A stretch of DNA of 64,000 nt from Rothia uropygialis (GTDB taxonomy: Bacteria; Actinomycetota; Actinomycetes; Actinomycetales; Micrococcaceae). The translations under genes were made by a program, and so were the position numbers. Under the pieces are notes generated by a model that was not told where the DNA came from, did not search any database, and was given only the letters and a program-made list of their open reading frames with translations. The first letter of the stretch is position 1; every line of letters begins with the position of its first letter. The DNA is taken from positions 682,001 to 746,000 of the forward strand of contig NZ_NOIS01000001.1 in NCBI RefSeq assembly GCF_004137765.1, read 5' to 3'. Positions 1-7,775 of the stretch are shown one piece after another.

Positions 1-42
1 GCGGCCGTCGAGAAATACCCCACGGACTTCCGACTCGGGCAT
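1..42 (-). CDS. Possible 5' end of a gene running off the left edge
   Basis: On the minus strand an ATG at 42 opens a frame that stays open for 14 codons to the window edge (MPESEVRGVFLDGR). It lies 61 nt downstream of the nucS stop and on the same strand, so it could be the next gene of that transcription unit. No family can be recognised from 14 residues and the ribosome-binding site is weak. Confidence 0.3.
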   Translation of the reverse strand, partial: MPESEVRGVFLDGR

Positions 43-103
43 GGGCCGCTGTCTCTTCTCGGAAAAGGACAGCGCCTCACCGTGGTGCGGGAAAATCCGG
101 GTT

Positions 104-799
104 CTAGAAGAGGCGGCCGTCCGCGTCGTCGACGCCGCGCATGGCATCGTAGTCCAGGGTCACGCACGAGATTCCGCGATCGGCCGCGAGGGTCTTGGCC
201 TGCGGCTTGATCAACTGTGCGGCGAAGATACCACGGACGGGGGCGAGAACCGGGTCGCGATTGAGCTGCTCGAGGTACCGCGTCAACTGCTCGACGCCGT
301 CGATGTCGCCTCGACGCTTGAGCTCAATCGCTACAGTGTGCCCCGTCGCGTCCCGGGCCAAAATATCAACCGGCCCGATGGCCGTCGGGAACTCACGGCG
401 GATTAGGCTGTATCCCTCGCCGAGCGTTTCGATCTGTTCCGCGAGCAGGCGCTGCAGATCCGCCTCGACCCCGTCCTTGATGAGACCGGGGTCCACGCCC
501 AACTGGTGATCCGACTCGTGGTGCTTCGCGAAGATGCGAACGATGAGGCGATCATCGGATTTGGCCGCCTGGACGATCCACCTCTCGATGGCGTCGTCCT
601 CGAATCCGTGGTCCTCGGCGGATTCGATACGAATGGTTGCTGGGGGAGACATCCAGTTCAACGGCTTGTACGACCCTCCGTCCGAATGAACGAGAACGGA
701 ACCGTCGGCCTTGACCATGAGCAGGCGGGTAGCCAGCGGAAGATGAGCCTTGAGTCGGCCTTCATAATCTACGGAACAATCAGCTATCACTAGACGCAC
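104..799 (-). CDS. nucS: Endonuclease NucS (EndoMS), mismatch-specific
   Basis: NucS cuts both strands at mismatches and is the non-canonical mismatch-repair nuclease of actinobacteria and archaea that lack MutS/MutL. The protein opens with the family hallmark [15 protein letters not shown], has the conserved KPLNWMSPP segment near residue 50, and carries a PD-(D/E)xK nuclease core (GPVDILA followed by AIELKRRG) in its second half. It ends in the typical acidic tail plus RLF that in NucS contacts the sliding clamp. I chose GTG at 799 because a -10-like TAGAGT (minus strand, 807-812) lies 7 nt upstream, giving a leaderless start, and because many relatives begin at MRLVIA. An ATG at 805 in the same frame is the alternative and would add two residues. 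Length of 231 residues is normal. Family assignment is secure; the start is inferred. Confidence 0.95.
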   Translation of the reverse strand: MRLVIADCSVDYEGRLKAHLPLATRLLMVKADGSVLVHSDGGSYKPLNWMSPPATIRIESAEDHGFEDDAIERWIVQAAKSDDRLIVRIFAKHHESDHQLGVDPGLIKDGVEADLQRLLAEQIETLGEGYSLIRREFPTAIGPVDILARDATGHTVAIELKRRGDIDGVEQLTRYLEQLNRDPVLAPVRGIFAAQLIKPQAKTLAADRGISCVTLDYDAMRGVDDADGRLF

Positions 800-860
800 T
801 CGCATCACTCTACCGGGCATACGCGTGAGGCGCAGTCGCGCCTGTGCCAGAATAAATGGC

Positions 861-1196
861 ATGGCAGGATCTCGGCGAACACCACGAAGGGCCCAATCGG
901 GCCACGGCAAAGCGGGTCCCAGCAAGTGGCAGAAGTTCTCGGACCTGACCGGAGGAGATATATCGCGAGCCCTTGAGCCCCAGCCTCGTATCGAACGGGA
1001 CTCCGGAGGGGAATGGTACGTGCGCTACGTCCCGGCGTCGGGAGCGAGGAAGACGTACACGTGCCCGGGGTGTGGCCGACGTATCGCGGTGGGTTCGGCT
1101 CATTACGTGGTGTGGAGAAACGACCATATCTTCGGTGAGCAACGGGCCATCGAGGAGCGTCGGCACTGGCACAGCAGATGCTGGGACATCCACTGA
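861..1196 (+). CDS. Small Cys/His-containing actinobacterial protein of unknown function
   Basis: This 111-residue protein begins with a basic stretch (about residues 1-22, rich in Arg, Lys and Gly) and then holds a compact domain with CPGCGRRI near residue 69 and a closing HWHSRCW. The CxxC pair plus the late His and Cys could bind zinc, as in HNH-like or zinc-ribbon folds, but no catalytic signature is certain. Similar small proteins occur next to nucS in related actinobacteria, where they are often labelled simply as hypothetical or ATP/GTP-binding. It is divergent from nucS, with starts about 60 nt apart. ATG 861 was chosen over the upstream in-frame start at 825 because the added residues look non-coding. 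Confidence 0.7.
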   Translation: MAGSRRTPRRAQSGHGKAGPSKWQKFSDLTGGDISRALEPQPRIERDSGGEWYVRYVPASGARKTYTCPGCGRRIAVGSAHYVVWRNDHIFGEQRAIEERRHWHSRCWDIH

Positions 1197-1260
1197 ATAC
1201 ATGAAGGCCCGAATACCTCCTTCGGGGGCCGCGAAGGCGCCCCCGAAGAGTACTCGCCCC

Positions 1261-1266
1261 TAGAAT
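1261..1266 (+). promoter_or_regulatory. -10 box for a leaderless alpha/beta-hydrolase mRNA
   Basis: TAGAAT ends 7 nt before ATG 1274, so transcription would start at or next to the A of the start codon. No convincing -35 is visible. Confidence 0.5.
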
Positions 1267-1273
1267 TGTGGCC

Positions 1274-2068
1274 ATGGCGACTTCACAACCTGCGCAAACG
1301 GATTCTACGACCAATGGCCCCACCGAGATCGGCTCGGCAACGGTTCTTCCCGCGCGCCGGGAGAACATCGAAATCAGAACCGAGGACGGAAAAACGCTGG
1401 TAGGGGAGCTGGCACTGCCCGAGGGGGCCGACCCGGCTGCGACACTGCTGTGTCTGCACCCACTGCCCACCCACGGCGGATACATGGATTCTCACGTGTA
1501 CAAAAAAGCCTCCTATCGGCTTCCCGCCCTGGCCCATATGGGAGTCCTACGATTCAACACACGGGGGACTTCCTCGCCTCGCGGCACCAGTGACGGCGAA
1601 TTCGAGGAAGGGGTGGGCGAGAAAGCCGACGTGCTTGCGGCCCTCAATTTCCTCAAAGACCGTGGACTGCCGAATGTTTGGATCATCGGCTGGTCCTTCG
1701 GAACCGAACTCGCCCTCAAATACGGTTCCCACGAGCCCGTGAGTTCCTCCGTGAGCGGGGCGATCCTGTTGTCGCCTCCACTGCACCGCGCAACGGTAGA
1801 AGACCTGAGGTCCTGGGCCCGGAGCGGTCTTCCGCTGACCGTGTTGGTCCCAGAAAAGGACGACTATCTGCAACCAGCGGAGGCACGGGAAAGATTTTCC
1901 GTCATTCCGCAGGCCGACGTGATCGGTATCGACGGGGCCAAGCACCTGTGGGTAGGGGAAAAGTACGTGCGTCGGGCCCACGACGAGATCGTTTCGAAGA
2001 TCGCGGGGCAACGAGTGCATCTCAAAACCGTATGGGAAGGCGCCATCGGTACCGAACCCCAAAAGTGA
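1274..2068 (+). CDS. Alpha/beta hydrolase
   Basis: The protein (264 residues) is a cytosolic alpha/beta-fold hydrolase of the COG2945-like type. The nucleophile elbow GWSFG is near residue 137, an acidic candidate lies in PEKDDYLQP, and the late His is in GAKHLWVGE, which together make a Ser-Asp-His triad. HPLPTHGG near residue 60 corresponds to the oxyanion-hole loop. The substrate cannot be told. ATG 1274 is preferred because of the leaderless -10 box just upstream; GTG 1268 is also in frame. The gene converges on the AI-2E-family gene with a 12-nt gap between stop codons. Confidence 0.85.
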   Translation: MATSQPAQTDSTTNGPTEIGSATVLPARRENIEIRTEDGKTLVGELALPEGADPAATLLCLHPLPTHGGYMDSHVYKKASYRLPALAHMGVLRFNTRGTSSPRGTSDGEFEEGVGEKADVLAALNFLKDRGLPNVWIIGWSFGTELALKYGSHEPVSSSVSGAILLSPPLHRATVEDLRSWARSGLPLTVLVPEKDDYLQPAEARERFSVIPQADVIGIDGAKHLWVGEKYVRRAHDEIVSKIAGQRVHLKTVWEGAIGTEPQK

Positions 2069-2080
2069 TCGACGAGCGAG

Positions 2081-3463
2081 TCACCGCCGGTCTTGGCGCG
2101 GAATGAAAATCTCTCTGACCAGCAGGAGCGCCGACGCGGCGACCGGGATGGCAATGATGGCTCCCAGGACGCCCCAGAGCGCGCCACCGCCTGCAACGGC
2201 GATCACGGCCACGGACCCGGGAACCGCAACGGCTTTCTTCATGATGCGCGGAGAGATGAAATACGCCTCGATCTGCAAGTACGCGAAATAGCAGATCGCA
2301 TACACGGCCGCGGATTGCCATCCTTGAAGAAGAGCTATGAAGGTAACCAGGATCCCGGCGGCCACGCCCCCGACTAACGGTATAAACGCCAAGAGCAGTA
2401 CGACGAAGGCGCACAACAACGGGAACGGGACCCCGACGAGTGACATGAGGATCAGCGCGAAGATGGCATTGAGAAGTGCGACCACGGCCTGTCCCATGAC
2501 GTAGTTGCCCACGGATTGAGTGACTTTCTCGGTCAATTCGGCCACTCGTGCACGCTTTGAACGCGGTGCAAGGCGAATGCCCCAAGCCTTGATCGAGGGC
2601 AGGGACGTCACGAAGTAGAGGGCCAAGAACATCACGATCAGCGTGCCAGTGACCACCTGGGCAATCGTCGACCCTGCATTAATCAGATTATTGAGGAAGT
2701 TGCCGACGAGGCTCGAGTCGCTGAAGGCCGTTTGGAAAAAGTGGCCCGCCTCGTTCTCGACCTTGTCGCGAATCCCGAATTGTTCGTCGAGTTCTTCCAT
2801 GAATCGCGATGACAGGAAGTCGTCGAAAGTCTGCGGAAACCCATTGATGAATCCCAGGGCCTGGCGGGCGATGCTCGGAATGACCACGGTCGCCATCAGC
2901 ACGATGATCCCTGCGAAGGCCAAGAGTACTATGGCCACGCCAAGGATGCGCGGCAGACCCTTCGACTCGAACCAGCGCACAATCGGGTCGAGGCCGAGGG
3001 CGATGAACATCGCCCCGGTGATCCATCCTCCGAGGGCGCCGACATTGACAGCCAGGTAATAGACCAGCAGGGCGAGTCCGACCCCCACGGTCACCAGGAA
3101 CCCGAACTGAACCGGAGTCCGTGCGGCCGATGCGTAGTCAGGGCGCGGATCGAGCCGGTTGGGTGAGGTATCTGCATCGGCAGATGAATACTCGCCGGGT
3201 GATGGCCGGGAATCGCCGTTGGCAACCGCCGATCCCGACGGCCCGAGGCCGCTCTGGTTCACTTCGCTCACAGCCGGAGAGAGCTTGCAGGAGTCCCCTT
3301 GAAGGCCGTCTTCCGGAAGATCTACGACGTCGGGCAATTCGAACTTCGGACGCGGTTTGGCTCCGGGGAAGGGAGTAGACGACCCTTTCTTGCCGATCAA
3401 GGAACGCAAACGGCCCACGGCACGATCAACCGGGGTCCTCACCCGGCGCTTGTTACCTGGCAT
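2081..3463 (-). CDS. AI-2E/PerM (YdiK) family membrane protein
   Basis: The family contains multi-pass exporters and permeases whose substrates are mostly unproved, including the AI-2 exporter TqsA. The 460-residue protein has a long hydrophilic N-terminus (about 110 residues, Pro-, Ser- and Asp-rich) followed by paired membrane helices (FGFLVTVGVGLALLVYYLAV, then WITGAMFIALGLDPIVRWFE), an extracytoplasmic segment, and a C-terminal helix block with the family pattern GVPFPLLCAFVVLLLAFIPLVGG. A strong ribosome-binding site (AGAGGAAA, 6 nt before ATG) fixes the start at 3463. The N-terminal extension is longer than in most family members. It is transcribed alone and divergently from the TPR gene. 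Confidence 0.88.
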   Translation of the reverse strand: MPGNKRRVRTPVDRAVGRLRSLIGKKGSSTPFPGAKPRPKFELPDVVDLPEDGLQGDSCKLSPAVSEVNQSGLGPSGSAVANGDSRPSPGEYSSADADTSPNRLDPRPDYASAARTPVQFGFLVTVGVGLALLVYYLAVNVGALGGWITGAMFIALGLDPIVRWFESKGLPRILGVAIVLLAFAGIIVLMATVVIPSIARQALGFINGFPQTFDDFLSSRFMEELDEQFGIRDKVENEAGHFFQTAFSDSSLVGNFLNNLINAGSTIAQVVTGTLIVMFLALYFVTSLPSIKAWGIRLAPRSKRARVAELTEKVTQSVGNYVMGQAVVALLNAIFALILMSLVGVPFPLLCAFVVLLLAFIPLVGGVAAGILVTFIALLQGWQSAAVYAICYFAYLQIEAYFISPRIMKKAVAVPGSVAVIAVAGGGALWGVLGAIIAIPVAASALLLVREIFIPRQDRR

Positions 3464-3607
3464 GCGTTTCCTCTCTGCGATGAAGGTCCTCCCCAGTCGA
3501 GATTACCCGGAGGGCGGACGCGGTTGGGGCCCTTCCCGCGTGTTTGAGATGATAAAGGAAATAAGTTGCTTCACCTCGGGACCCCCGAGCGGGAAAGGAA
3601 TGACGCC

Positions 3608-4576
3608 ATGACCTCAGGAACATTCGGTAACGCCGAACCTCAAGAGCCGCAGCCCGAAGAAAACATTCCGGCATCGGTCCGTTCCGCACCGGATCTGTCG
3701 CAGATGAGCGGCGCGGATACGCAGCGGGCGACCGGTCAGCCCACCGCGGGCGGGGCCCAGACCTACCGCCGAGACGTCACCACGACGGAGCAGTTCCAGG
3801 AAGTAGCCCAACTCTCCGGTCAGGGACCGGTCATCTTCGCCCTCTATCGCGGTGCGGACCAGCAGGCGGTGGATTCCGTTCGTCAACTCGAACAATTCAT
3901 CAACCAGGCCGGTGGCCGTCTCCTGCTGGCTGCGGTCGACATCGATCAGGCTCCCGAAATCGCGCAGGCTTTCCAAGCCCAGAGTTCGCTGACCGTCGTC
4001 GCCATGCTGGGCGGGCGTCCGGCACCGATGTACGATTCGCCGGTTCCCGCCGACCAGGTTCAGGCGCTTTTGGGTCAGGTTCTTCAACTGGCCCAACAGG
4101 CCCAGCTCACCGGTACCTTCGAGCCGGTGGCCGCTGTGCCTGAGAGCACCGAGCCTGCTCCTCTTCCTCCACTTCATCAGAAGGCCCAGGACGCGATGGA
4201 GCAGGGGGACTACGCGACCGCAGCCGACGCATACCGGGAAGCGCTTCGCGACAAGCCTGCGGATCACGACGCAAAAATCGGATTGGCGCGCGTCGAGCTC
4301 CTCGCACGCGTCGAAAACCAGGATCTGGCACAGGCCCGGGAAGCCGCGGCCTCCAACCCGGAGGACATCGAAGCGCAACTGACCGTTGCGGATCTCGACG
4401 TCACGGGCGGTCATGTCGAGGATGCTTTCAACCGTTTGATTCGGCTGATCCAGCGTTCCGATGCACAGACGAAGGACACCGTGCGGGAGCGTCTGCTTGA
4501 CCTTTTCGAGGTGGTCGGGGCCGAGGACGAGCGCGTGGTCAAGGCTCGTGGGGCCCTCATGAGGGCCTTGTTCTAG
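3608..4576 (+). CDS. Thioredoxin-like/TPR protein (CnoX/YbbN-type co-chaperone)
   Basis: Residues about 60-165 form a thioredoxin-like domain (QFQEVAQLSGQGPVIFALYR) and the C-terminal half holds TPR-type helices (KAQDAMEQGDYATAADAYRE, ALRDKPADHDAKIGLARVEL). The arrangement matches CnoX/YbbN, a holdase that hands clients to chaperones. The usual CxxC active site is absent; the expected position reads YRGADQQAV, so the thioredoxin fold cannot act as a dithiol reductase. The first 55 residues are low-complexity and polar. ATG 3608 is chosen because AAAGGA sits about 9 nt upstream; an earlier ATG at 3566 would include the ribosome-binding site. Cytosolic, monocistronic. Confidence 0.82.
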   Translation: MTSGTFGNAEPQEPQPEENIPASVRSAPDLSQMSGADTQRATGQPTAGGAQTYRRDVTTTEQFQEVAQLSGQGPVIFALYRGADQQAVDSVRQLEQFINQAGGRLLLAAVDIDQAPEIAQAFQAQSSLTVVAMLGGRPAPMYDSPVPADQVQALLGQVLQLAQQAQLTGTFEPVAAVPESTEPAPLPPLHQKAQDAMEQGDYATAADAYREALRDKPADHDAKIGLARVELLARVENQDLAQAREAAASNPEDIEAQLTVADLDVTGGHVEDAFNRLIRLIQRSDAQTKDTVRERLLDLFEVVGAEDERVVKARGALMRALF

Positions 4577-4606
4577 GCAAATGCCACTCCGGATTCTCTC
4601 CGCCAC

Positions 4607-4647
4607 GCCCGGAGGGCCACCAGCACCTGGCTGATGGCCCTCCGGGC
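4607..4647 (+). terminator. Hairpin terminator after the TPR gene
   Basis: A perfect 13-bp inverted repeat (GCCCGGAGGGCCA at 4607-4619 and its complement at 4635-4647) with a 15-nt loop lies 30 nt after the stop codon. No T-run follows, so it is of the U-less type seen in actinobacteria. Confidence 0.6.
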
Positions 4648-4728
4648 ATTGCCGGCTCGGTGCCCTCCTCGAACGGAGTCCGCCCCAGGGTTGATGACGC
4701 CGCCATGGGAGTGTGATGTGATTTAGCT

Positions 4729-5640
4729 ATGAAAAGCGATGAGAACTACCCAGAAAACCCTCAACCAGGGTCTTCCGCCGGACCGGGCGAACCTCCTCGT
4801 TTCGGAGACGATGCTCCCTCAGCCCAAGACCGGCAGGTCCCGACCAATACCGATCCCGGTATCGCGCAGGCCCAGCCTGGCACCGTCCGACAAGCGATAT
4901 CGATCGGGAACTTGACCAGGGTGTTCGGGAACCGGGAAGTCGTCCACGGTATCGACCTGGACATTCCTTCCGGCACGATGTACGGACTCGTCGGCCGCAA
5001 CGGTGCAGGGAAGACGACCACGCTGTCCATGGCGACGGGTCTGCTGCGGCCCACAGGGGGTGCCGTGTCCATCCGTGGGGTGGACGTTTGGGAAAGGCCT
5101 CGTGATGCGAAGAAGCTCGTGGGCGTTCTGCCGGACGGGGTTCACCTCTTCGACCGCCTGACCGGCCGCCAACTCATCACCTATGCGGGTCTCCTGCACG
5201 GACTCGACAAGGAGACCGTCCTCGAACGGACGGACGACCTGCTGCGCGCGATGGATCTGACCGACGCCTCCAACAAGACGGTGACCGACTATTCCGCGGG
5301 CATGCGCAAGAAGGTCGCCCTCGCTTCGGCAATGGTTCACGCGCCCGAGGTCCTGGTGCTCGACGAACCTTTCGAATCCGTGGACCCGGTGTCCGCGTCG
5401 AATATTCGAGACATACTCGCCGGATTCGTGCGTCACGGCGGTACGGTCGTTGTCTCGAGTCACGTCATGGACCTCGTCCAACGCATGTGCGATCACGTGG
5501 CGATCATGGACGAAGGCCATATTCTCGCCTCAGGCACGGTCGACGAGGTCCGTGGAAGCTCGAGCCTGGAAGACAAGTTCGTCGAGTTGGTCGGCGGCCG
5601 CGTCGAATCGGAGGGGATCTCATGGTTGGGAACCTCCTAA
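4729..5640 (+). CDS. ABC transporter ATP-binding protein
   Basis: The ATPase subunit powers an ABC-2-type exporter. After about 60 hydrophilic residues it shows Walker A GRNGAGKTT (near residue 88), a signature loop degenerate to YSAGM instead of LSGGQ, Walker B VLVLDEPF, and the switch His in VVVSSHVMD. Length is 303 residues. The 3' end overlaps the permease gene by 19 nt, so the two are co-translated. The start at ATG 4729 has no good ribosome-binding site and the N-terminal extension is unusual, so a later start cannot be excluded. Substrate unknown. Confidence 0.88.
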   Translation: MKSDENYPENPQPGSSAGPGEPPRFGDDAPSAQDRQVPTNTDPGIAQAQPGTVRQAISIGNLTRVFGNREVVHGIDLDIPSGTMYGLVGRNGAGKTTTLSMATGLLRPTGGAVSIRGVDVWERPRDAKKLVGVLPDGVHLFDRLTGRQLITYAGLLHGLDKETVLERTDDLLRAMDLTDASNKTVTDYSAGMRKKVALASAMVHAPEVLVLDEPFESVDPVSASNIRDILAGFVRHGGTVVVSSHVMDLVQRMCDHVAIMDEGHILASGTVDEVRGSSSLEDKFVELVGGRVESEGISWLGTS

Positions 5641-7199
5641 GCCTCAAATGGGCCTACTTCGTTGCGTCCCTGAAACGAAGTGGCTGGGCGCTCGCGGGAA
5701 CAGTCATCGGCGGCATTTACGCGCTGTTCGGACTCTTCATGGTCTTCGCGATCTTCATGGTCCAACGTGGTGGCGAGGCCTCGACCGCTCAAGGTAGCGC
5801 GGTGATCCTCGGCACCGTGGTGACATTGCTGTGGTGCATCGTGCCCGTCGTCGCCACCGGCCAGGACTCGACGCTCGACCCTGATCTCTTGGCGCCCTAT
5901 CCGCTCAAACCGCAAGAGATATTGGGTGGGCAACTACTCGGTTCATTCATCAGCATCTTCGGAATGATGACGCTGGTGGGGGCATTCTTTCCTGCGGTCA
6001 GCTGGACGTCACCGCTTACGGTGGCAGCGGCCCTCGTCTCGGGTGCCATTGGTTTTATGCTCCTCATGATCTGCTCACGGCTCATGAGCGCGCTCGGGAT
6101 GGCCATACGCCAGAAACGTTTCCTGGCCGAAGGGATCGGTGCCGTCTTCTTCCTGGCGCTCTTGTGCGCCGGACCCTTGGTCGGAACGCTGACCGAAGGA
6201 CTGTTCTCACCCACCTGGATCAGCGCTGTCTCCTCGGTCGTCGGGTGGACGCCCTTCGGTGCAGCGTGGGCGATTCCGGGCGACGTCGCCCAGCGCGCCT
6301 GGTTGGTTCTGGTCCTGCGATTGGTGGTCACGGCTGTCTATACGGCCGGCGGATTGTTGCTTTGGCACAAGGTCATCGCCTACCAAACCAGCCACGTGGG
6401 CAACGCATCGGGCGCATCCGGCGGGAAAACCAAAGCCGGCCAATGGCTGGGGCTCTTCTCGCGATTCCCCACGACGCAGGCGGGTGGGATCGCCGCGAGA
6501 ACGGCCACGTATTACCTCAAGGACCCGCGCCTCAATCTGAACCTGCTGGTTGCACCCGGTTTTCTGGTGGTGTTCTGGTTTACGGGGATGTCCAACGGTG
6601 GCGCCTCGTTGACTATCGTCGCCCCTTTGGTCGGCTGGATGCTGGCGTGGCAGAGCACCTATTCGGTCTCGTACGACAACACCGCATTTGCTCTCCACCT
6701 CACGTCACCGATCACCGGCTTTCAAGATCGGTGGGGCCGATCCATCGGAATGTCCGTCATCTTCGTGCCGGTCGTGGTCCTGGTCTCGGTCATCGCCATG
6801 CTGCTCCAAGGCAATCCGGGAGGGATCCCGGCCAACCTCGGTTTGGGGTTGTGTCTGCTTCTGGCCGGTCTCGGCGTGGGCGCATGCGTATCGGTACGGT
6901 ATGCGCTCCCGGTCGCAGCACCGGGGGAGAGCCCCTGGAAGTCTCGGAAGAACAATGCGGGCCTTGCCAACGCCCTGGTTCAGATGGTCGGAAGCCTCTT
7001 GATCGTGGCGATGGCTCTGCCGGTGTGGATCCTCCTGATTGTCTCGGTCGTTACCGGAAACGCAGTCATTGACTGGATCATCCTTATCGTCGGACCGATC
7101 TACGGATCCTTGGTGCTCTGGCTGGGCGTCGGAATCGGTGGACGCTGGTATGAGCGTCGCGCTCCCGAGCTGTACCAGGACCTGGTGCGTTTCCAATAG
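5622..7199 (+). CDS. ABC-2-type transporter permease
   Basis: This 525-residue integral membrane protein has many hydrophobic helices (for example ALAGTVIGGIYALFGLFMVF near the N-terminus and PVWILLIVSVVTGNAVIDWI near the C-terminus) and no soluble domain. It is the partner of the overlapping ATPase gene. ATG 5622 is preceded by GAGGGGAT at 5611-5618, which fixes the start inside the 3' end of the ATPase gene. It looks like large actinobacterial ABC-2 permeases of unknown substrate. No substrate-binding protein lies nearby, which fits export rather than uptake. Confidence 0.85.
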   Translation: MVGNLLSLKWAYFVASLKRSGWALAGTVIGGIYALFGLFMVFAIFMVQRGGEASTAQGSAVILGTVVTLLWCIVPVVATGQDSTLDPDLLAPYPLKPQEILGGQLLGSFISIFGMMTLVGAFFPAVSWTSPLTVAAALVSGAIGFMLLMICSRLMSALGMAIRQKRFLAEGIGAVFFLALLCAGPLVGTLTEGLFSPTWISAVSSVVGWTPFGAAWAIPGDVAQRAWLVLVLRLVVTAVYTAGGLLLWHKVIAYQTSHVGNASGASGGKTKAGQWLGLFSRFPTTQAGGIAARTATYYLKDPRLNLNLLVAPGFLVVFWFTGMSNGGASLTIVAPLVGWMLAWQSTYSVSYDNTAFALHLTSPITGFQDRWGRSIGMSVIFVPVVVLVSVIAMLLQGNPGGIPANLGLGLCLLLAGLGVGACVSVRYALPVAAPGESPWKSRKNNAGLANALVQMVGSLLIVAMALPVWILLIVSVVTGNAVIDWIILIVGPIYGSLVLWLGVGIGGRWYERRAPELYQDLVRFQ

Positions 7200-7275
7200 C
7201 CCAGCGCGGTTGACGCTAAAGTGCCCCGGACGTGATGAACGACCTCATCGATTCAGAACGTCTGCGGCACAGGCG

Positions 7276-7281
7276 TAGAAT
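7276..7281 (+). promoter_or_regulatory. -10 box for leaderless DUF3039 mRNA
   Basis: TAGAAT lies exactly 6 nt before ATG 7288, the leaderless spacing that recurs in this window. Confidence 0.5.
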
Positions 7282-7287
7282 GTCCCC

Positions 7288-7620
7288 ATGATGTTTGACC
7301 GACCACTCGACGTATTCGACTCGTCCGAACCTCTCGATGACACCGGTTACGGCACCACCCCTGGTGGCGGCACCGCGACCATCGAGCGTGAAGAAACTCG
7401 GCAGTTCGCCGAGCCCGGAGATCACGAGCGCTTTGCCCACTACGTACGCAAAGAAAAGATCATGGAGTCAGCTCTTTCGGGCGACCCGGTCATCGCCTTG
7501 TGCGGTAAAGTCTGGACACCCGGACGCGACCCCGAGAAATTCCCCGTGTGCCCTGAGTGCAAAGAGATCTATGAATCCATGCGCGGCGGCAAGGACGACG
7601 ACAAAAACAACGACGAATAG
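7288..7620 (+). CDS. DUF3039 domain-containing protein
   Basis: The 110-residue protein matches the actinobacterial DUF3039 pattern: an acidic, Gly/Thr-rich N-terminus, then HYVRKEKIMESALSGDPVIA, ALCGKVWTPGRDPEKFPVCP and a CPECKEIYE end. Three cysteines (C-G-K-V-W and C-P-E-C) with a conserved Trp suggest a small zinc-binding module. The C-terminus is a charged Lys/Asp tail. Function is not known. Two in-frame ATGs open the frame (7288 and 7291); the first fits the leaderless -10 box. It precedes the helicase gene on the same strand but hairpins lie between them. Confidence 0.85.
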   Translation: MMFDRPLDVFDSSEPLDDTGYGTTPGGGTATIEREETRQFAEPGDHERFAHYVRKEKIMESALSGDPVIALCGKVWTPGRDPEKFPVCPECKEIYESMRGGKDDDKNNDE

Positions 7621-7627
7621 GGGCAGA

Positions 7628-7646
7628 AGAAGCGGCAGCCGCTTCT
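7628..7646 (+). terminator. Hairpin after the DUF3039 gene
   Basis: An 8-bp perfect stem (AGAAGCGG / CCGCTTCT) with a 3-nt loop starts 8 nt after the stop codon. There is no T-run. Confidence 0.5.
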
Positions 7647-7686
7647 CTGACCGTTCCCCGGGCCGCGCGGAGCGGCAACATGAGCA

Positions 7687-7712
7687 AGACGCCGTCGCAG
7701 TGCGCGGCGTCT
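7687..7712 (+). terminator. Second hairpin between DUF3039 and the helicase
   Basis: AGACGCCG at 7687-7694 pairs with CGGCGTCT at 7705-7712 across a 10-nt loop, followed by TTG. It lies inside the upstream extension of the helicase frame and argues that the extension is untranslated. Confidence 0.45.
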
Positions 7713-7775
7713 TTGCCGTGGTGCGAACATCACGGCCAGAGTTCCTCGATCATCTTCAGGAGTGACCAGACACCA

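Noticed and set aside
4729-7199. Antibiotic or bacteriocin export system with self-resistance
   Set aside because: Only a generic ABC-2 ATPase and permease are present; no peptide precursor or biosynthetic gene is nearby.
7680-7775. Upstream in-frame extension of the helicase (ATG 7680)
   Set aside because: The extension crosses a stable hairpin and encodes Cys/His/Ser-rich residues unlike the family N-terminus, although it does have a GGAG site.
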